Shown: positions 16,978-26,900 of the stretch, piece by piece
Numbering within the stretch: the stretch's first letter is position 1
Layout of the letters: each line of letters begins with the position of its first letter
Assembly: GCF_001668575.1 (NCBI RefSeq)
Contig: NZ_LZMD01000087.1
Location: 1-64,000 of the forward strand
Direction of reading: 5' to 3'
DNA length: 64,000 nt
DNA from: Mycobacterium sp. 1164985.4
GTDB lineage: Bacteria > Actinomycetota > Actinomycetes > Mycobacteriales > Mycobacteriaceae
Made by a program: the position numbers and the translations under genes
The notes under the pieces: generated by a model
Seen by the model: the letters and a program-made list of their open reading frames with translations, nothing else
Databases searched by the model: none
What the model was told of the DNA's origin: nothing

Positions 16978-18207
16978 CTAAACCGTCGACGGGCGGTCCA
17001 ATTCACGTAGCGCGGGCAGGAACACCGCGATGACTCCGAGCAGCAGCATCGGCAGCGCGAGCGCCAGGAACGTCACGTGAAGGCCGGCCGAATCGGCCAG
17101 CGGACCGGCCACGATCAGACCCAGCGGACCAGCCGCGTACGCCAGCGATCCCATCACGCCGACCACCCGCCCTCGCAGGTGCTGCGGCGCCCGGGTCTGC
17201 ATGACGTAGTTGTAGATCGGCGCGATCGGCCCGTAGACGAGGCCGACAATCCCGGATAGCACGAGGATCAGCGGCAGCGGCGGCAGGAACGCGATCACTG
17301 TCATGGCCAGCCCGAGCGTCAGGACCGCGGTCAACATCGTCGCCCGGCGGCTGAGGTACTGCGACGACACCGCATAGCCGAGCGCACCGACGAGCCCGCC
17401 GATGCTCAACGCCATCAACACCCACCCGAGCTGCGCCGGTTCGTCGCGGTCGGTGAAGTACTTGGGAAAAAGGACCGACTCCATCGGCATGTAGAGCCCG
17501 GTCGCCACCAGATCGACGAATGCCAGAGTGCGCAGCACCTTGTTGCGCCAGACGAACCTCAGCCCCTCGACGACGCCCTCCCACACCCCCTCGGGCAGCG
17601 AGGTGCGGTCCGGAATGCCGGCTCCTTCCAGTTGCAGCACCGCGATCGCCACGATCGAGAAGCCGAACGCCGCCGCCGTCACCCACATCGTGTTGATGCC
17701 GCCGAGCGTCGCGATCAGCACTCCGCCGATGCCGGGGCCGACGATGTAGGCGAGGTTGAACACCGCCTCGTAGACGCTGTTGGCGCGGTCCAGCGTCCAC
17801 CCCGCACGATTCGCCGCCTCCGGCAGCATCGTCTCGCGGGCGGTCATCCCCGCCGGATCGAAGAAGGCGCCCAGCGCGGCCAGCGTGGCCAGGACCGCGA
17901 CGTTGACCGCATCTACGCCGAGCGTCAGCGCCAGCACGGGTACAGCGGCCACCGACAGGGCGGACAGCGCGTCGGAGATCATCGAAACCCGCCGCCGCCC
18001 TAGATAATCCACCGCGGCGCCCGCGATCAGAGTCGCCACCAGGAGGGGCAGCGAACCCGCCATCGCCACGATCGACGCGTCCAGTGCAGATCCGTTGCGC
18101 TGCAACACCAGCCACGGGAACGCGACGAGCGATATGCCGTTGCCGGCACCGGCCGTCAGCGCGGCGAACAGAATCAGTAGTAGGGGGCCGCGCCTGCTAT
18201 TCGTCAT
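16978..18207 (-). CDS. tap: Multidrug efflux MFS transporter Tap
   Basis: A 409-residue major facilitator of the Tap family (Rv1258c), a proton-driven pump that in other mycobacteria exports tetracycline, aminoglycosides and related drugs from the cytoplasm. About twelve hydrophobic segments can be seen. Segments such as AAVDYLGRRRVSM, FDPAGMTARE and LRGRVVGVMGSLAYAAGPLG agree closely with M. tuberculosis Tap as I remember it. No clear ribosome site precedes the ATG; GTTAGATT about 20 bases upstream is a possible -10. I did not see the AT-rich box expected of a WhiB7 target. It is divergent from udgB. Confidence 0.88.
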   Translation of the reverse strand: MTNSRRGPLLLILFAALTAGAGNGISLVAFPWLVLQRNGSALDASIVAMAGSLPLLVATLIAGAAVDYLGRRRVSMISDALSALSVAAVPVLALTLGVDAVNVAVLATLAALGAFFDPAGMTARETMLPEAANRAGWTLDRANSVYEAVFNLAYIVGPGIGGVLIATLGGINTMWVTAAAFGFSIVAIAVLQLEGAGIPDRTSLPEGVWEGVVEGLRFVWRNKVLRTLAFVDLVATGLYMPMESVLFPKYFTDRDEPAQLGWVLMALSIGGLVGALGYAVSSQYLSRRATMLTAVLTLGLAMTVIAFLPPLPLILVLSGIVGLVYGPIAPIYNYVMQTRAPQHLRGRVVGVMGSLAYAAGPLGLIVAGPLADSAGLHVTFLALALPMLLLGVIAVFLPALRELDRPSTV

Positions 18208-18266
18208 GAGTTATCGCGGCAGAATCTAACAGCGCACGGGGCCGCTCGGCACCGGAATTTCGCACC

Positions 18267-19109
18267 GTGCACAGTGGTGCTGTGCAGCTGTTGCCTCACC
18301 CGCGGACCGGTGGGCGGTTCGCGTCGCCGGTTCCTGCCGGTTCGGGCTGGCCGGGTGACCCCGCGACACCGAAGACCGCCGTCGCGGCGGCGGCCGCGCA
18401 AGTCGAGTCGATGGCCGCGGCGGCGCGGTCACTCGACGAGCTCGACGCCGAGGTGTCGGTGTGTCGGGCCTGCCCCAGGCTGGTGGAGTGGCGCGAGGAG
18501 GCAGCCGTCGTCAAGCGCAAGTCGTTTGCCGACGAACCGTACTGGGGCCGTCCGGCACCGGGATGGGGCTCATCCGAGCCGCGGGTGTTCGTCGTCGGGC
18601 TCGCTCCGGCGGCCCACGGCGCCAACCGCACCGGCAGGATCTTCACCGGCGACCGCTCCGGCGACTTCTTGTTCGCGGCACTGCACCGGGTGGGCTTGGC
18701 CAACCAGTCGCAGTGCGTGGACGCCGCAGACGGGTTGGCGCTCAATGCAACTCGGGTGGCCGCGGCAGTGCGTTGCGCGCCGCCGGCCAACGCACCGACT
18801 CCGGCCGAGCGGGCGACGTGCGCCCCGTGGCTGGACGCGGAATGGCGGCTGACCGCGGCGCACGTGCGGGTGGTCGTCGCGCTCGGCGGATTCGCGTGGC
18901 GCGCGGCGCTGCAGATGCTGCGCACGGGTGGGGTGCCGGTGCCGGTGCCCGCACCGAAGTTCGGTCACGGCGCCACCGCGGAGCTGGGCGGCGTCTCGTT
19001 GGTGGGCTGCTACCACCCCAGCCAGCAGAACACGTTCACCGGAAAGCTGACCCCACAGATGTTCGACGACGTCTTCCGCACGGCCAAGGAGCTGGCGGCA
19101 GTCGGATAG
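18267..19109 (+). CDS. udgB: Family 5 uracil-DNA glycosylase UdgB
   Basis: A 280-residue 4Fe-4S uracil-DNA glycosylase of the UdgB (family 5) type, which removes uracil and some other deaminated bases from DNA to start base excision repair. Four cysteines, C66, C69, C169 and C184, have the spacing expected for the cluster. Motif A is GLAPAAHGANRTGR (111-124), and the C-terminal motif CYHPSQQNT carries the intercalation/catalytic histidine loop. The GTG start has a GAATTT -10-like element seven bases upstream. It corresponds to Rv1259 and is divergent from tap across 59 bases. Confidence 0.92.
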   Translation: MHSGAVQLLPHPRTGGRFASPVPAGSGWPGDPATPKTAVAAAAAQVESMAAAARSLDELDAEVSVCRACPRLVEWREEAAVVKRKSFADEPYWGRPAPGWGSSEPRVFVVGLAPAAHGANRTGRIFTGDRSGDFLFAALHRVGLANQSQCVDAADGLALNATRVAAAVRCAPPANAPTPAERATCAPWLDAEWRLTAAHVRVVVALGGFAWRAALQMLRTGGVPVPVPAPKFGHGATAELGGVSLVGCYHPSQQNTFTGKLTPQMFDDVFRTAKELAAVG

Positions 19110-19169
19110 TCGCGCCGCGGAATCGCTGGTCGGCGCGGTGCGGGGAACGTCTCTGCGGTTGAATGCGTT

Positions 19170-20216
19170 GTGACTGCCATGCGCTTATCAGTCCTCGATC
19201 TCGTGCCGGTGCGCACCGACCAGTCGACCTCCGACGCGGTGGCCGCGTCGACGCAGCTTGCACAGACCGCCGACCGCCTTGGCTACACCCGGCTGTGGGT
19301 CGCCGAGCACCACAACATGCCTTCGGTGGCGGCGACCAGCCCGCCGGTGCTCATCGCCCACCTGGCCGCGCACACCCGACACGTGCGAGTCGGTTCCGGC
19401 GGTGTGATGCTGCCCAACCACGCGCCCCTGGCCGTGGCCGAGCAGTTTGCACTGCTCGAGGCGGCGCATCCGGGGCGCATCGACCTCGGCATCGGCCGGG
19501 CGCCCGGTTCGGATCCGGTGACGTCGATGGCGCTGCGGGGCGCCGCCGGCCGCGACGACCGTGACATCGAGGCGTTCCCCGATTACCTCGACGACGTCGT
19601 CGCCTTGATGAGTGCGCGGGGAATACGCGTCCCGATCCCGAACCAGCGTTACGTCCTCAAGGCGACGCCCGCGGCGGCGAGTGAACCGAGGCTGTGGCTG
19701 CTGGGATCGTCGATGTACTCGGCGCACCGGGCGGCCGCCAAGGGTCTGCCGTACGTGTTCGCCCATCACTTCTCGGGCCAGGGCACCGCGGAGGCGTTGG
19801 CCACATATCGCTCGGAATTCCGGCCCAGTGAGTTGGCGCCCGAACCTGTGACGTTCCTCACCGTCAACGCTGTCGTCGCCGAAACACACGATGAGGCAAC
19901 GGCTTTGGCGCTGCCCAACCTGCAGATGATGGCTCGGCTGCGAACCGGTCAGCCGCTGGGCCCGCTGGACCTGGTCGAGGACGCCGAGCAGCAGGAACTC
20001 GCACCGCAGGCGCAGCGGATCGCGGAGGCGGCGTTCGGGCGCGCGGTCGTCGGCGATCCGACAGAGACGGCCGAGCAGGTGCGCGCGTTGGCCGACCAGT
20101 TCGGGGTCGACGAGGTCATGATCAACCCGGTGGCGTCCGCCCGCCGCGGCACCGATCCGGCCACCGCGCCGGCCCGCGACAAGACGCTGGAATTGCTGGC
20201 GAAGGAACTGTTCTAG
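19170..20216 (+). CDS. LLM-class flavin-dependent oxidoreductase (MsnO8-like)
   Basis: A 348-residue bacterial-luciferase-like protein, probably an FMN- or F420-dependent oxidoreductase in the cytoplasm. The N-terminal TIM-barrel segments SVLDLVPV, GYTRLWVAEHHNMP and VGSGGVMLPNHAPLAVAEQF are characteristic of the MsnO8/YhbW subgroup. No cofactor choice or substrate can be deduced. It may begin at this GTG or at an ATG nine bases on; no strong ribosome site supports either. In M. tuberculosis a different oxidoreductase (Rv1260) follows udgB, so this looks like a replacement. Its TAG stop shares the palindrome CTAG with the stop of the convergent Ddn-like gene. Confidence 0.82.
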   Translation: MTAMRLSVLDLVPVRTDQSTSDAVAASTQLAQTADRLGYTRLWVAEHHNMPSVAATSPPVLIAHLAAHTRHVRVGSGGVMLPNHAPLAVAEQFALLEAAHPGRIDLGIGRAPGSDPVTSMALRGAAGRDDRDIEAFPDYLDDVVALMSARGIRVPIPNQRYVLKATPAAASEPRLWLLGSSMYSAHRAAAKGLPYVFAHHFSGQGTAEALATYRSEFRPSELAPEPVTFLTVNAVVAETHDEATALALPNLQMMARLRTGQPLGPLDLVEDAEQQELAPQAQRIAEAAFGRAVVGDPTETAEQVRALADQFGVDEVMINPVASARRGTDPATAPARDKTLELLAKELF

Positions 20217-20665
20217 GCCGGTGTCAGCTTGATCACCGGGATCGGCCGTGACGTCCGCTTCTGGTAGCCGGTGTAGCGGTCCTTGTTGCCTGGCATGTCG
20301 TTGACGATCCGCCACAGCCGAGGGAAGTCGGGATCACCGGGGGCGACCGGTGTAGCGGTCACGTTGATGCGCTTGGGTCCGACGTTGATCTCGACGTTCG
20401 GATCGGCCTTCAGATTGTGGTACCAGCCGGGCGCCTTCGGTTCGCCGCCCTTGGACGCGACAACCAGGTAGTCGTCACCGTCGCGGGCGTAGGCCAGCGA
20501 ATTCGACCGCTGCAAACCGGTTTTCGCGCCGACCGTGTGCAGGATCAGCATCCGCGGTGCACCGGGGATCGTATGGCCGATGCGGCCATTGGTGCCCTTA
20601 TAGATCTTGTCGTGCAGCAACAGCATCGGATATCCGATGTACTTCTCGTACCAGGGCATGCTCAT
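20213..20665 (-). CDS. Deazaflavin (F420)-dependent nitroreductase-family protein, Ddn-like (Rv1261c ortholog)
   Basis: A 150-residue split-beta-barrel flavin/deazaflavin oxidoreductase of the FDOR-A group that contains Ddn, the nitroreductase that activates pretomanid. The family pattern is clear: a LILHTVGAKTG-type F420 phosphate-binding segment, then YLVVASKGGEPKAPGWYHNL, then NPxVEINVG. Native reactions of the group include F420H2-dependent reduction of quinones and other acceptors; this member's substrate is unknown. The first ATG of an ATG-AGC-ATG pair lies four bases after the HIT gene stop, so the two are probably one operon. The 3' end overlaps the convergent LLM gene by four bases. 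Confidence 0.88.
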   Translation of the reverse strand: MSMPWYEKYIGYPMLLLHDKIYKGTNGRIGHTIPGAPRMLILHTVGAKTGLQRSNSLAYARDGDDYLVVASKGGEPKAPGWYHNLKADPNVEINVGPKRINVTATPVAPGDPDFPRLWRIVNDMPGNKDRYTGYQKRTSRPIPVIKLTPA

Positions 20666-20669
20666 GGGC

Positions 20670-21107
20670 TCAGTCTTGCGCAGCCGAGTCGAGTTCCGCC
20701 AGCGCCTCCCGCAGCAGCCGTCCCGACTCCTCCCGGTCAGGGTCACGGCGAAGGAGCATGTTCTTGGCGAACGAGAGCTTGTCTCCGTTCTGCCGAGGCA
20801 GTACGTGCAGATGGATGTGGAACACGGTCTGGAAAGCGGCTTTACCGTCGTTGATCACCACGTTGTTGCCGTCGACGTGCAAACCGGACCGGCGCGCCGC
20901 CCTCGCGATGCGCTGACCCACCCGTGCCAACGTGGCGACGGTCTCCGGTGGCGTGTCCGTCAGGTCCACCGTGTGCCGCTTCGGGATCACCAGCGTGTGG
21001 CCGCGGCTGAACGGACGGATGTCGAGGATGCCCACGACATCGTCGTCTTCGTAGATGCGGATGGCGGGGGCCTCGCCGGCGACGATGGCGCAGAACACAC
21101 AGGACAT
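20670..21107 (-). CDS. HIT-family hydrolase (Rv1262c ortholog)
   Basis: A 145-residue histidine-triad protein that should hydrolyse nucleoside phosphoramidates, AP4A or similar nucleotides. The catalytic motif HIHLH is at 97-101, and CVFC near the N terminus (C3, C6) is the zinc-site pattern seen in many HIT proteins. The ATG is supported by a leaderless TACCGT -10 at 21114-21119. It heads a two-gene unit with the Ddn-like gene, as in M. tuberculosis. Confidence 0.9.
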   Translation of the reverse strand: MSCVFCAIVAGEAPAIRIYEDDDVVGILDIRPFSRGHTLVIPKRHTVDLTDTPPETVATLARVGQRIARAARRSGLHVDGNNVVINDGKAAFQTVFHIHLHVLPRQNGDKLSFAKNMLLRRDPDREESGRLLREALAELDSAAQD

Positions 21108-21113
21108 GCCGCC

Positions 21114-21119
21114 ACGGTA
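21114..21119 (-). promoter_or_regulatory. -10 element TACCGT, leaderless promoter of the HIT/Ddn-like pair
   Basis: TACCGT on the minus strand ends seven bases before the ATG at 21107. It overlaps the region just beside the stop of the upstream VOC gene (21124-21126). Confidence 0.45.
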
Positions 21120-21123
21120 GCCG

Positions 21124-21597
21124 TCAGCCCGCGACGTTTTCCTTCGCCCACTCGGCCAACCGCTGATCTCGCTCCTCCGGGGAGATGTCCTCGACGCGCG
21201 TCATCACCGACCAGCGCGTGCCGAACGGGTCGACGATCGAGGCGAACCGGTCTCCGGTGACGAACGTCTGCGCCGGCTCGCGCACTAGCGCTCCGGCCTG
21301 CTCGGCCCGCGACACCACCGCGTCGACGTCCTCGCAGTACAGCGCGATCGAGTGCGTGGCGGGGGCGCCAACGTCGGGCGCGGCGATCTGGTACGCCTCG
21401 GCGGGATCGGCGAGCTGCAGGCGGCCGTTGCCGAAGTCGAGTTCGGCGTGCGCGACGGTGCCGTTCGGGCCGTCCATCCGTTCGACCAGGGTGGCGCGGA
21501 ACACCGAGGTGTAGAAGTCGATCGCGGCCGAGGCGCCGTCGACGCAGAGGAACGGGGTCAGGCTGGTGTAGCCCTCCGGAATCTTGTTAACGCTCAT
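21124..21597 (-). CDS. VOC-family (glyoxalase/PhnB-like) protein
   Basis: A 157-residue vicinal-oxygen-chelate protein of the PhnB-like type. It has paired beta-alpha-beta-beta-beta units: SLTPFLCVDGASAAIDFY near the N terminus, then HSIALYCEDVDA, ending in DPFGTRWSV. VOC members act as metal-dependent isomerases, dioxygenases or resistance proteins; nothing here fixes the reaction, and the metal ligands are not obvious. It is divergent from an AraC-type regulator 94 bases away, which is the best hint of regulation. CAGACT, eight bases before the ATG, is a weak -10 candidate. Confidence 0.75.
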   Translation of the reverse strand: MSVNKIPEGYTSLTPFLCVDGASAAIDFYTSVFRATLVERMDGPNGTVAHAELDFGNGRLQLADPAEAYQIAAPDVGAPATHSIALYCEDVDAVVSRAEQAGALVREPAQTFVTGDRFASIVDPFGTRWSVMTRVEDISPEERDQRLAEWAKENVAG

Positions 21598-21691
21598 GGT
21601 TGCCAGTCTGAGGGCCCCGTATCCCCGGGTGATTGGAATTTCGCGACAGTCCGAACGCGGCGTGCGCCTGGGGTTTCGTAGCCTCGATTCC

Positions 21692-22525
21692 ATGGGCGAG
21701 GGCGGAACGTCGGCATACACGGAGCCCGTGCGTGGTGTCGTCGGTCGCGTTGCCAGCGCGTCCGTATACGACCTCGACCGGTGGGCACCGTCGCACCGAG
21801 CCGCCGCATTCGTCGAGCACTTCTGGTCGGTGCGCTGGGATCTCGCCGACGGAGAGCCGTTCACCAGCACGGTGATCACCTTCCCGTCGATGCATATCAC
21901 CCGTGAATGGGGCAATGACGAAGCGCGCCACGGCTTTGCGCTACCGAACACCTTGGTGCACGGCGTTGTCGATCGCGTATTCGAGACCACGATCGGCGGA
22001 CGCGGCGCAGTGGTGGGTGCCCGGTTTTACCCAGGCGGCTTCACCGCGCGCTTCGGCCGCGACGCGTCGCTCATGACCGGCCGCGTGACACCCGTGGACG
22101 ACGGCCTCTTCGGCGAGGTGATCGACCTCGACGACGACGTCACTTCGGCTGCAGAGCGCCTCGACGAGCTGATCGCGGCACACAGTGGTGAACTCGACGA
22201 GACCTACGTGGCCCTGCGTGCTCTGGTCCACCGGATGAGCGATGACAACCTGTTGCACCGGGTGGAACAGGTGATGGAGCTGTCGCCGTGGAGCACGCGC
22301 ACCACACAGCGCGTCTTTCGCCGGTACGTCGGAGTGCCGGTCAAATGGGTGCTGTGCCGGTACCGGCTGCAGCAGGCGGCACTCGAGATCGAGCGAAATC
22401 CTGGCGTCGACTTCGCCGACCTAGCCGTGCGTCTCGGGTGGTACGACCAGGCGCATTTCATCAACGACTTCCGGACGATGCTGGGGGCCACACCCGGCGA
22501 ATACGCCGCCCGACACGGGGTCTGA
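21692..22525 (+). CDS. AraC-family transcriptional regulator
   Basis: A 277-residue regulator. The N-terminal 150 residues form an effector domain of the kind often labelled DUF6597. The C-terminal AraC domain (about 180-277) has two helix-turn-helix units, with STRTTQRVFRRYVGV and the conserved DFADLAVRLGWYDQAHFI block. TAGCCT at 21679-21684 predicts +1 one base before the ATG. It is divergent from the VOC gene, so mutual control is plausible. The gene ends 17 bases before amiB2. Confidence 0.85.
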   Translation: MGEGGTSAYTEPVRGVVGRVASASVYDLDRWAPSHRAAAFVEHFWSVRWDLADGEPFTSTVITFPSMHITREWGNDEARHGFALPNTLVHGVVDRVFETTIGGRGAVVGARFYPGGFTARFGRDASLMTGRVTPVDDGLFGEVIDLDDDVTSAAERLDELIAAHSGELDETYVALRALVHRMSDDNLLHRVEQVMELSPWSTRTTQRVFRRYVGVPVKWVLCRYRLQQAALEIERNPGVDFADLAVRLGWYDQAHFINDFRTMLGATPGEYAARHGV

Positions 22526-22530
22526 GCGGC

Positions 22531-22536
22531 TACGCT
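22531..22536 (+). promoter_or_regulatory. -10 element TACGCT, leaderless promoter of the amidase gene
   Basis: TACGCT lies six bases after the AraC stop and ends seven bases before the GTG at 22543, so the amidase seems to have its own leaderless mRNA even though it follows the AraC gene closely. Confidence 0.5.
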
Positions 22537-22542
22537 GCCGCC

Positions 22543-23922
22543 GTGGACACCAGCGAGCTTGTCTTCGCGGGCGCCGCTGAGCAGGCGCGGTTGCTCGCCT
22601 CGGGCGCGATCACGGCGCCAGACTTGCTGGGTCACTATCTCGAGCGCATCGCGCGCTTCGACACGACGCTTCGGTCCTACCGCGTGGTGCTCCGCGACAG
22701 TGCGCGACGCGAAGCCGACGCGGCGCAGGAGCGGTTGGACGCGGGGGAGCGGTCACCGCTGCTGGGTGTGCCGATCGCGATCAAGGACGACGTCGACGTC
22801 GAGGGCCAGACGACGACGTACGGTAGCGCGGCCCACGGCCCCGCGTGCACCCGGGACGCCGAGGTGGTCCGGCGCCTCCGCGACGCGGGCGCGGTGATCA
22901 TCGGCAAGACCTCAGTGCCGGAGATGATGCTGTGGCCGTTCACCGAGACGGTGACGTTCGGGGCGACCCGCAATCCGTGGAACGTCGACTTCGCGCCCGG
23001 TGGAAGCAGCGGCGGAAGCGGCGCGGCGGTGGCCGCGGGCCTGGCGCCGGTCGCGCTCGGCTCCGACGGGATGGGCTCCATCCGGATCCCGGCGACATGG
23101 TGTGGTCTCTTCGGCCTCAAACCGCAGCGGGACCGGGTACCGATGGCCCCGCACGACGACGCCTGGAACGGCCTGAGCGTGAACGGTCCGCTCGCGAGGA
23201 CGGTCGAGGACGCGGCCCTGTTCCTGGAGGCGGTGACGGGGGAGTCCGGATTCATCGCGGCGGCGGAGAAGGAACCGCAACGCCTACGAATCGCGTTGAG
23301 CGACAGGACTCCTCCAATGTTGATGAGCAGAGTGGGGCGCTCGCAGCGTGCGGCGTTGACCGAGGCGGGTGAGCTGTTGCGCGAACTCGGCCACCAGGTC
23401 GTCGTCCGCGATCCGGACTATCCGGCGTCGGTGATGTTCGATCAGGCGCTGCCGCGTTATTTCCGTGGTTGCTACGACGATGTCCAGGCGCTGCCCCATC
23501 CCGAGCGACTCGACGCCAGGACACGCAGCTTCGCGCGGGTCGGCGGAATGATCTCCGATCGGCGGATGAGGGCGATCCGCGAAGCGGAAAGCCGTACCGC
23601 CGAACGGATTCAGTCCATCTACGACGACGTCGACGTGGTGGTCACCCCGGGAACCGCGAGGGGCCCATCGCGCATCGGCGCGTATCAGCGCCGGGGCATG
23701 CTGTCCACGCTGCTGTCGGTCGCATCGCGAGTGCCGTTCCAGGCGCTGTTCAACGTGACGGGTCAACCGGCGGCGGCCGTGCCGTGGGGTCTCGACGGCA
23801 ACGGCATTCCGACATCCGTGCAGTTGGTGGGCAGGCCTTTCGATGAGGCGACGCTGCTCTCGCTCGCCGGTCAGATCGAGCGTGCGCGGCCGTGGGCGCA
23901 CCGCCGTCCGCCAGCGTCTTAG
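22543..23922 (+). CDS. amiB2: Amidase AmiB2 (amidase-signature family)
   Basis: A 459-residue amidase-signature hydrolase that should cleave a carboxamide to acid and ammonia. The Ser-cisSer-Lys triad is complete: K81 in PIAIKDD, S155 in GGSSGGS (153-159) and nucleophile S179 in GMGSIR. GVPIAIKDDVD and the Gly/Ser-rich block are typical. It corresponds by place and length to Rv1263. The GTG start is fixed by the leaderless promoter just upstream. Substrate is unknown. The last four bases overlap the stop of the convergent cyclase-ATPase gene (TTAG serves both strands), leaving no room for an intergenic terminator. Confidence 0.9.
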   Translation: MDTSELVFAGAAEQARLLASGAITAPDLLGHYLERIARFDTTLRSYRVVLRDSARREADAAQERLDAGERSPLLGVPIAIKDDVDVEGQTTTYGSAAHGPACTRDAEVVRRLRDAGAVIIGKTSVPEMMLWPFTETVTFGATRNPWNVDFAPGGSSGGSGAAVAAGLAPVALGSDGMGSIRIPATWCGLFGLKPQRDRVPMAPHDDAWNGLSVNGPLARTVEDAALFLEAVTGESGFIAAAEKEPQRLRIALSDRTPPMLMSRVGRSQRAALTEAGELLRELGHQVVVRDPDYPASVMFDQALPRYFRGCYDDVQALPHPERLDARTRSFARVGGMISDRRMRAIREAESRTAERIQSIYDDVDVVVTPGTARGPSRIGAYQRRGMLSTLLSVASRVPFQALFNVTGQPAAAVPWGLDGNGIPTSVQLVGRPFDEATLLSLAGQIERARPWAHRRPPAS

Positions 23923-26900
23923 GCCATCGCCTCGGCCCACGCGATGTGTCCTTCGAAGCCCAAGCCGTGCGCCGTCGTCCGATAGCGATCGCGGAAGTCG
24001 AGATAGCGGGCATGGTCGTTGCGCGCCTGTGCGAGAAGGGCCCGCATACGCAACAGCCAGATGTCGTAGAGCACGATGCCCGGTTCGAGCGGAATCGCGG
24101 CCATCTGGTCGATCGCAGACTCGGCCTCGCGTAGGTCATCCGGCCCTCCCCGACGAATCAACGCGCGCACAAGTACGTCAGTCATCATCGGGAGGAACAG
24201 CTTTCCGTCGTCCTCGATCTCCGCGGCGACGGATGCGCGGGCAAGCTCTATGGCCATCTCGAGATCTCCACGTCGCATCTTGTCTTCCGCCACGAAGATG
24301 TCGACCATCGGGATCGCGGTCCTGGCATATCTGTCCCGATTGGTGAGCTCGCGAGTCTCGGCAAGCAACTGCATGGCCATGGTCGTGGAGTCCGAACCAC
24401 CCCTCAACAGCCAGAAGGCGAGATTGCTTTTCGCCAGCCCGACCGCAACGTCCTCACCGGTCAGCTCCGCCGAGGCGAGAACGGTCTTCAGCTCAGATTC
24501 CATCGCGACCCTGGGCCGGATCGCACCGTTCAGAACCGCCATCGTGTGCGTGTAGTAGATGACGCCGCCGCGCGTGACAGTTTCGGCGCCCGAAGCCATC
24601 TCGCACGCTCTTTCGATATCCTCCTGCCAGCCTTCGATTCCCAGGCTCCACCGGGCGAGCGCACGGAAGCCAGTCGTCAACGCAAGCGGGGAACTGGTCG
24701 CGATGTCGCCACCGCGCGATGGATCACCTCCGGCGAGCGCGATGGCGTACTCGGACAGACGCAGGACTTCGTGCATTTCGGCCGTTTCCTGCTTCGCGGC
24801 GAGGATTACAGTGGCCAGCGCCAGGATCAGGTCGGGATCACCGATCGATTCCAGCAGGCGAACCTCTTCGGTGGCGAGCGCGGACGCCTCTCGCCGACGC
24901 GCATTGAAGAACGTCTCCATAATGGCGCCGGACAGCGCGATTGCGAGCGAGCGCCGGTCGCCGGCGGCAGTGCACAATTCACGCAGTTCGTCGAAGCCCG
25001 TGGCGAACCCGCTGCCCAGTAGCCGGAAGCCGGTTCCGCACAGCAGGGTACGGGGCGCGATCTGCATGGCGAGTCGGCCCGGTTCGTCGGCCGGAAGGCG
25101 GTCGGCGGCCCGCTGAGCCCGCTGCCAGCTGGTCGCCGCGGCGAGGTTGTCGCGGTTGTTCGCCCACGTCGCTGCGCGCATGTGCCAGTCGAACGCGGCG
25201 CGCAGATCGCCCGCGCTCTCGTAGTGCTCGGCAATGAGCGCGGCGTTCTTGTCGGCCGATGCAGGATCCCGCTGTTCGATGATCGCGGCCAGCCTGCGGT
25301 GTAATTGCGCCCGCTGCGCCCTCAGCTGGCTCTCGTAGGCGACGGATCGGATCATCGGATGCCGAAACGCGAACACGGGTTCGGGAGAGAACCTCACCTG
25401 GTCGACGAGTTCGGTTTCGATCAATGGCATGACGTCAGGGGTGTCCGTCAGGGCGGCAAGCGTTTCCAAGTCGAACTCCGTCGCGATCACCGACGCGGCG
25501 TAAAGCGTCTGTTTCGCAGTAGTGTCGAGTCGGTCGATGCGGGCTCCGATGGCCGCCTGCAGTGTCGCGGGGATGTTCGCCTCGGCGTCCGAACTGTCCA
25601 GTCGGTAATTGCCGGGCTGCCCGACGAGCGCACCACGCTCGGCAAGGTCGCGAAGCATCTCCTCGGCGAAGAACGGATTTCCGGCGGCGCGTTCGGCGAT
25701 CGTGGTGGACAACGGCGCGACGGACGCGTCCGAACCCAGGAGACCGTCGGTCAGTGTCCGCACGTCGGCACTTCGCAACGGCCGCAGGGCGATTGTCTGA
25801 GATCCCGACAGCCGGGCGAGGATGCCGTGGTACTCGGACCGGTGGGTGATGAGCGTCAGCGACGACGTGTGTGGAATGACGGCCAAGAAGTCGGCCAGCA
25901 GCGATTCGCTCGCGTCGTCGATCCATTGCACATCCTCGATGATGTAGAGCGCGGATTCGGGACGATCGATGGACGCGGAATTGATGAGTGCGGTCAGTCG
26001 CCGCCGCCGGGCCTCCGGGGCAACCTCCGGCATCTCGGTGGTCGCTTCCCTGATACCCATGATGTCTTCGAGCAACAATCGGTCTTCGGCTGTGGCGTCG
26101 GCGAATTGACTACGGATATGGGCGCGCGCGGCCTCGGCGTCGAGGCCGTCGGTCTGCGTGCCCGACCGCAGGAGTCGCGCCAGGACATGGAAGGGGATCT
26201 CGCGCGCATGTGACTCGCAGTGGGTGCTGAAGACCAACATTCCGCGAGTGGCGGCGACCGCTGCGGTCTCGCGCGCGAGCCGACTCTTGCCGATCCCTGG
26301 CGGCCCGACGATGTTGACCACGCATCCCGCACCGGTCATCGCCTCGTCGAGGAGAGCGGTGATGGTGTTCAGTTCCCAAGTTCGACCGACCAAGGGTGCG
26401 TCGCTGCGGCGCCGGGGACGGCTTTCGGCGACGGCGAGCAATCGCCGTGCGAGCACCGCTGCGGTGGTTCCCTTGACGGGCACCGCTTCGGCGTCGGCGA
26501 GCTCAACCGCGTCCTCGACGAGGTGGGCCGTCGACTCGCTGAGCATCACCCCACCGGGCGGGGCGACCGCCTCCATCCGCTGCGCTAGCCCGACCTGCTC
26601 ACCGATGGTCGTGTAACTCGCGGTGACAGAACCGATTTCGCCGGCGACCACTTCACCGGAGTTCAGGCCGATTCGGAGCGACAGGTCGGCCCCGTCGTGG
26701 CTCTTCACAATCGTTGCGAGCCGAGCGGCCCCCGATTGGATGTCGAGCGCGGCGATACACGCACGCAGGGCGTGGTCCTCGAGCGCCATCGGAGCGCCGA
26801 ACACCGCCATGATGCCGTCGCCGGTGAACTTGTCGACGGTTCCACCGTAGTGGGTGACGATCGTGGTGCAGTGGTCGAGTAACTCGGCCATGATCTCGCG

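Noticed and set aside
18208..18266. WhiB7-type promoter for tap
   Set aside because: The AT-rich box expected just upstream of a -35 was not recognisable in the 59-base gap, so WhiB7 control is not claimed.
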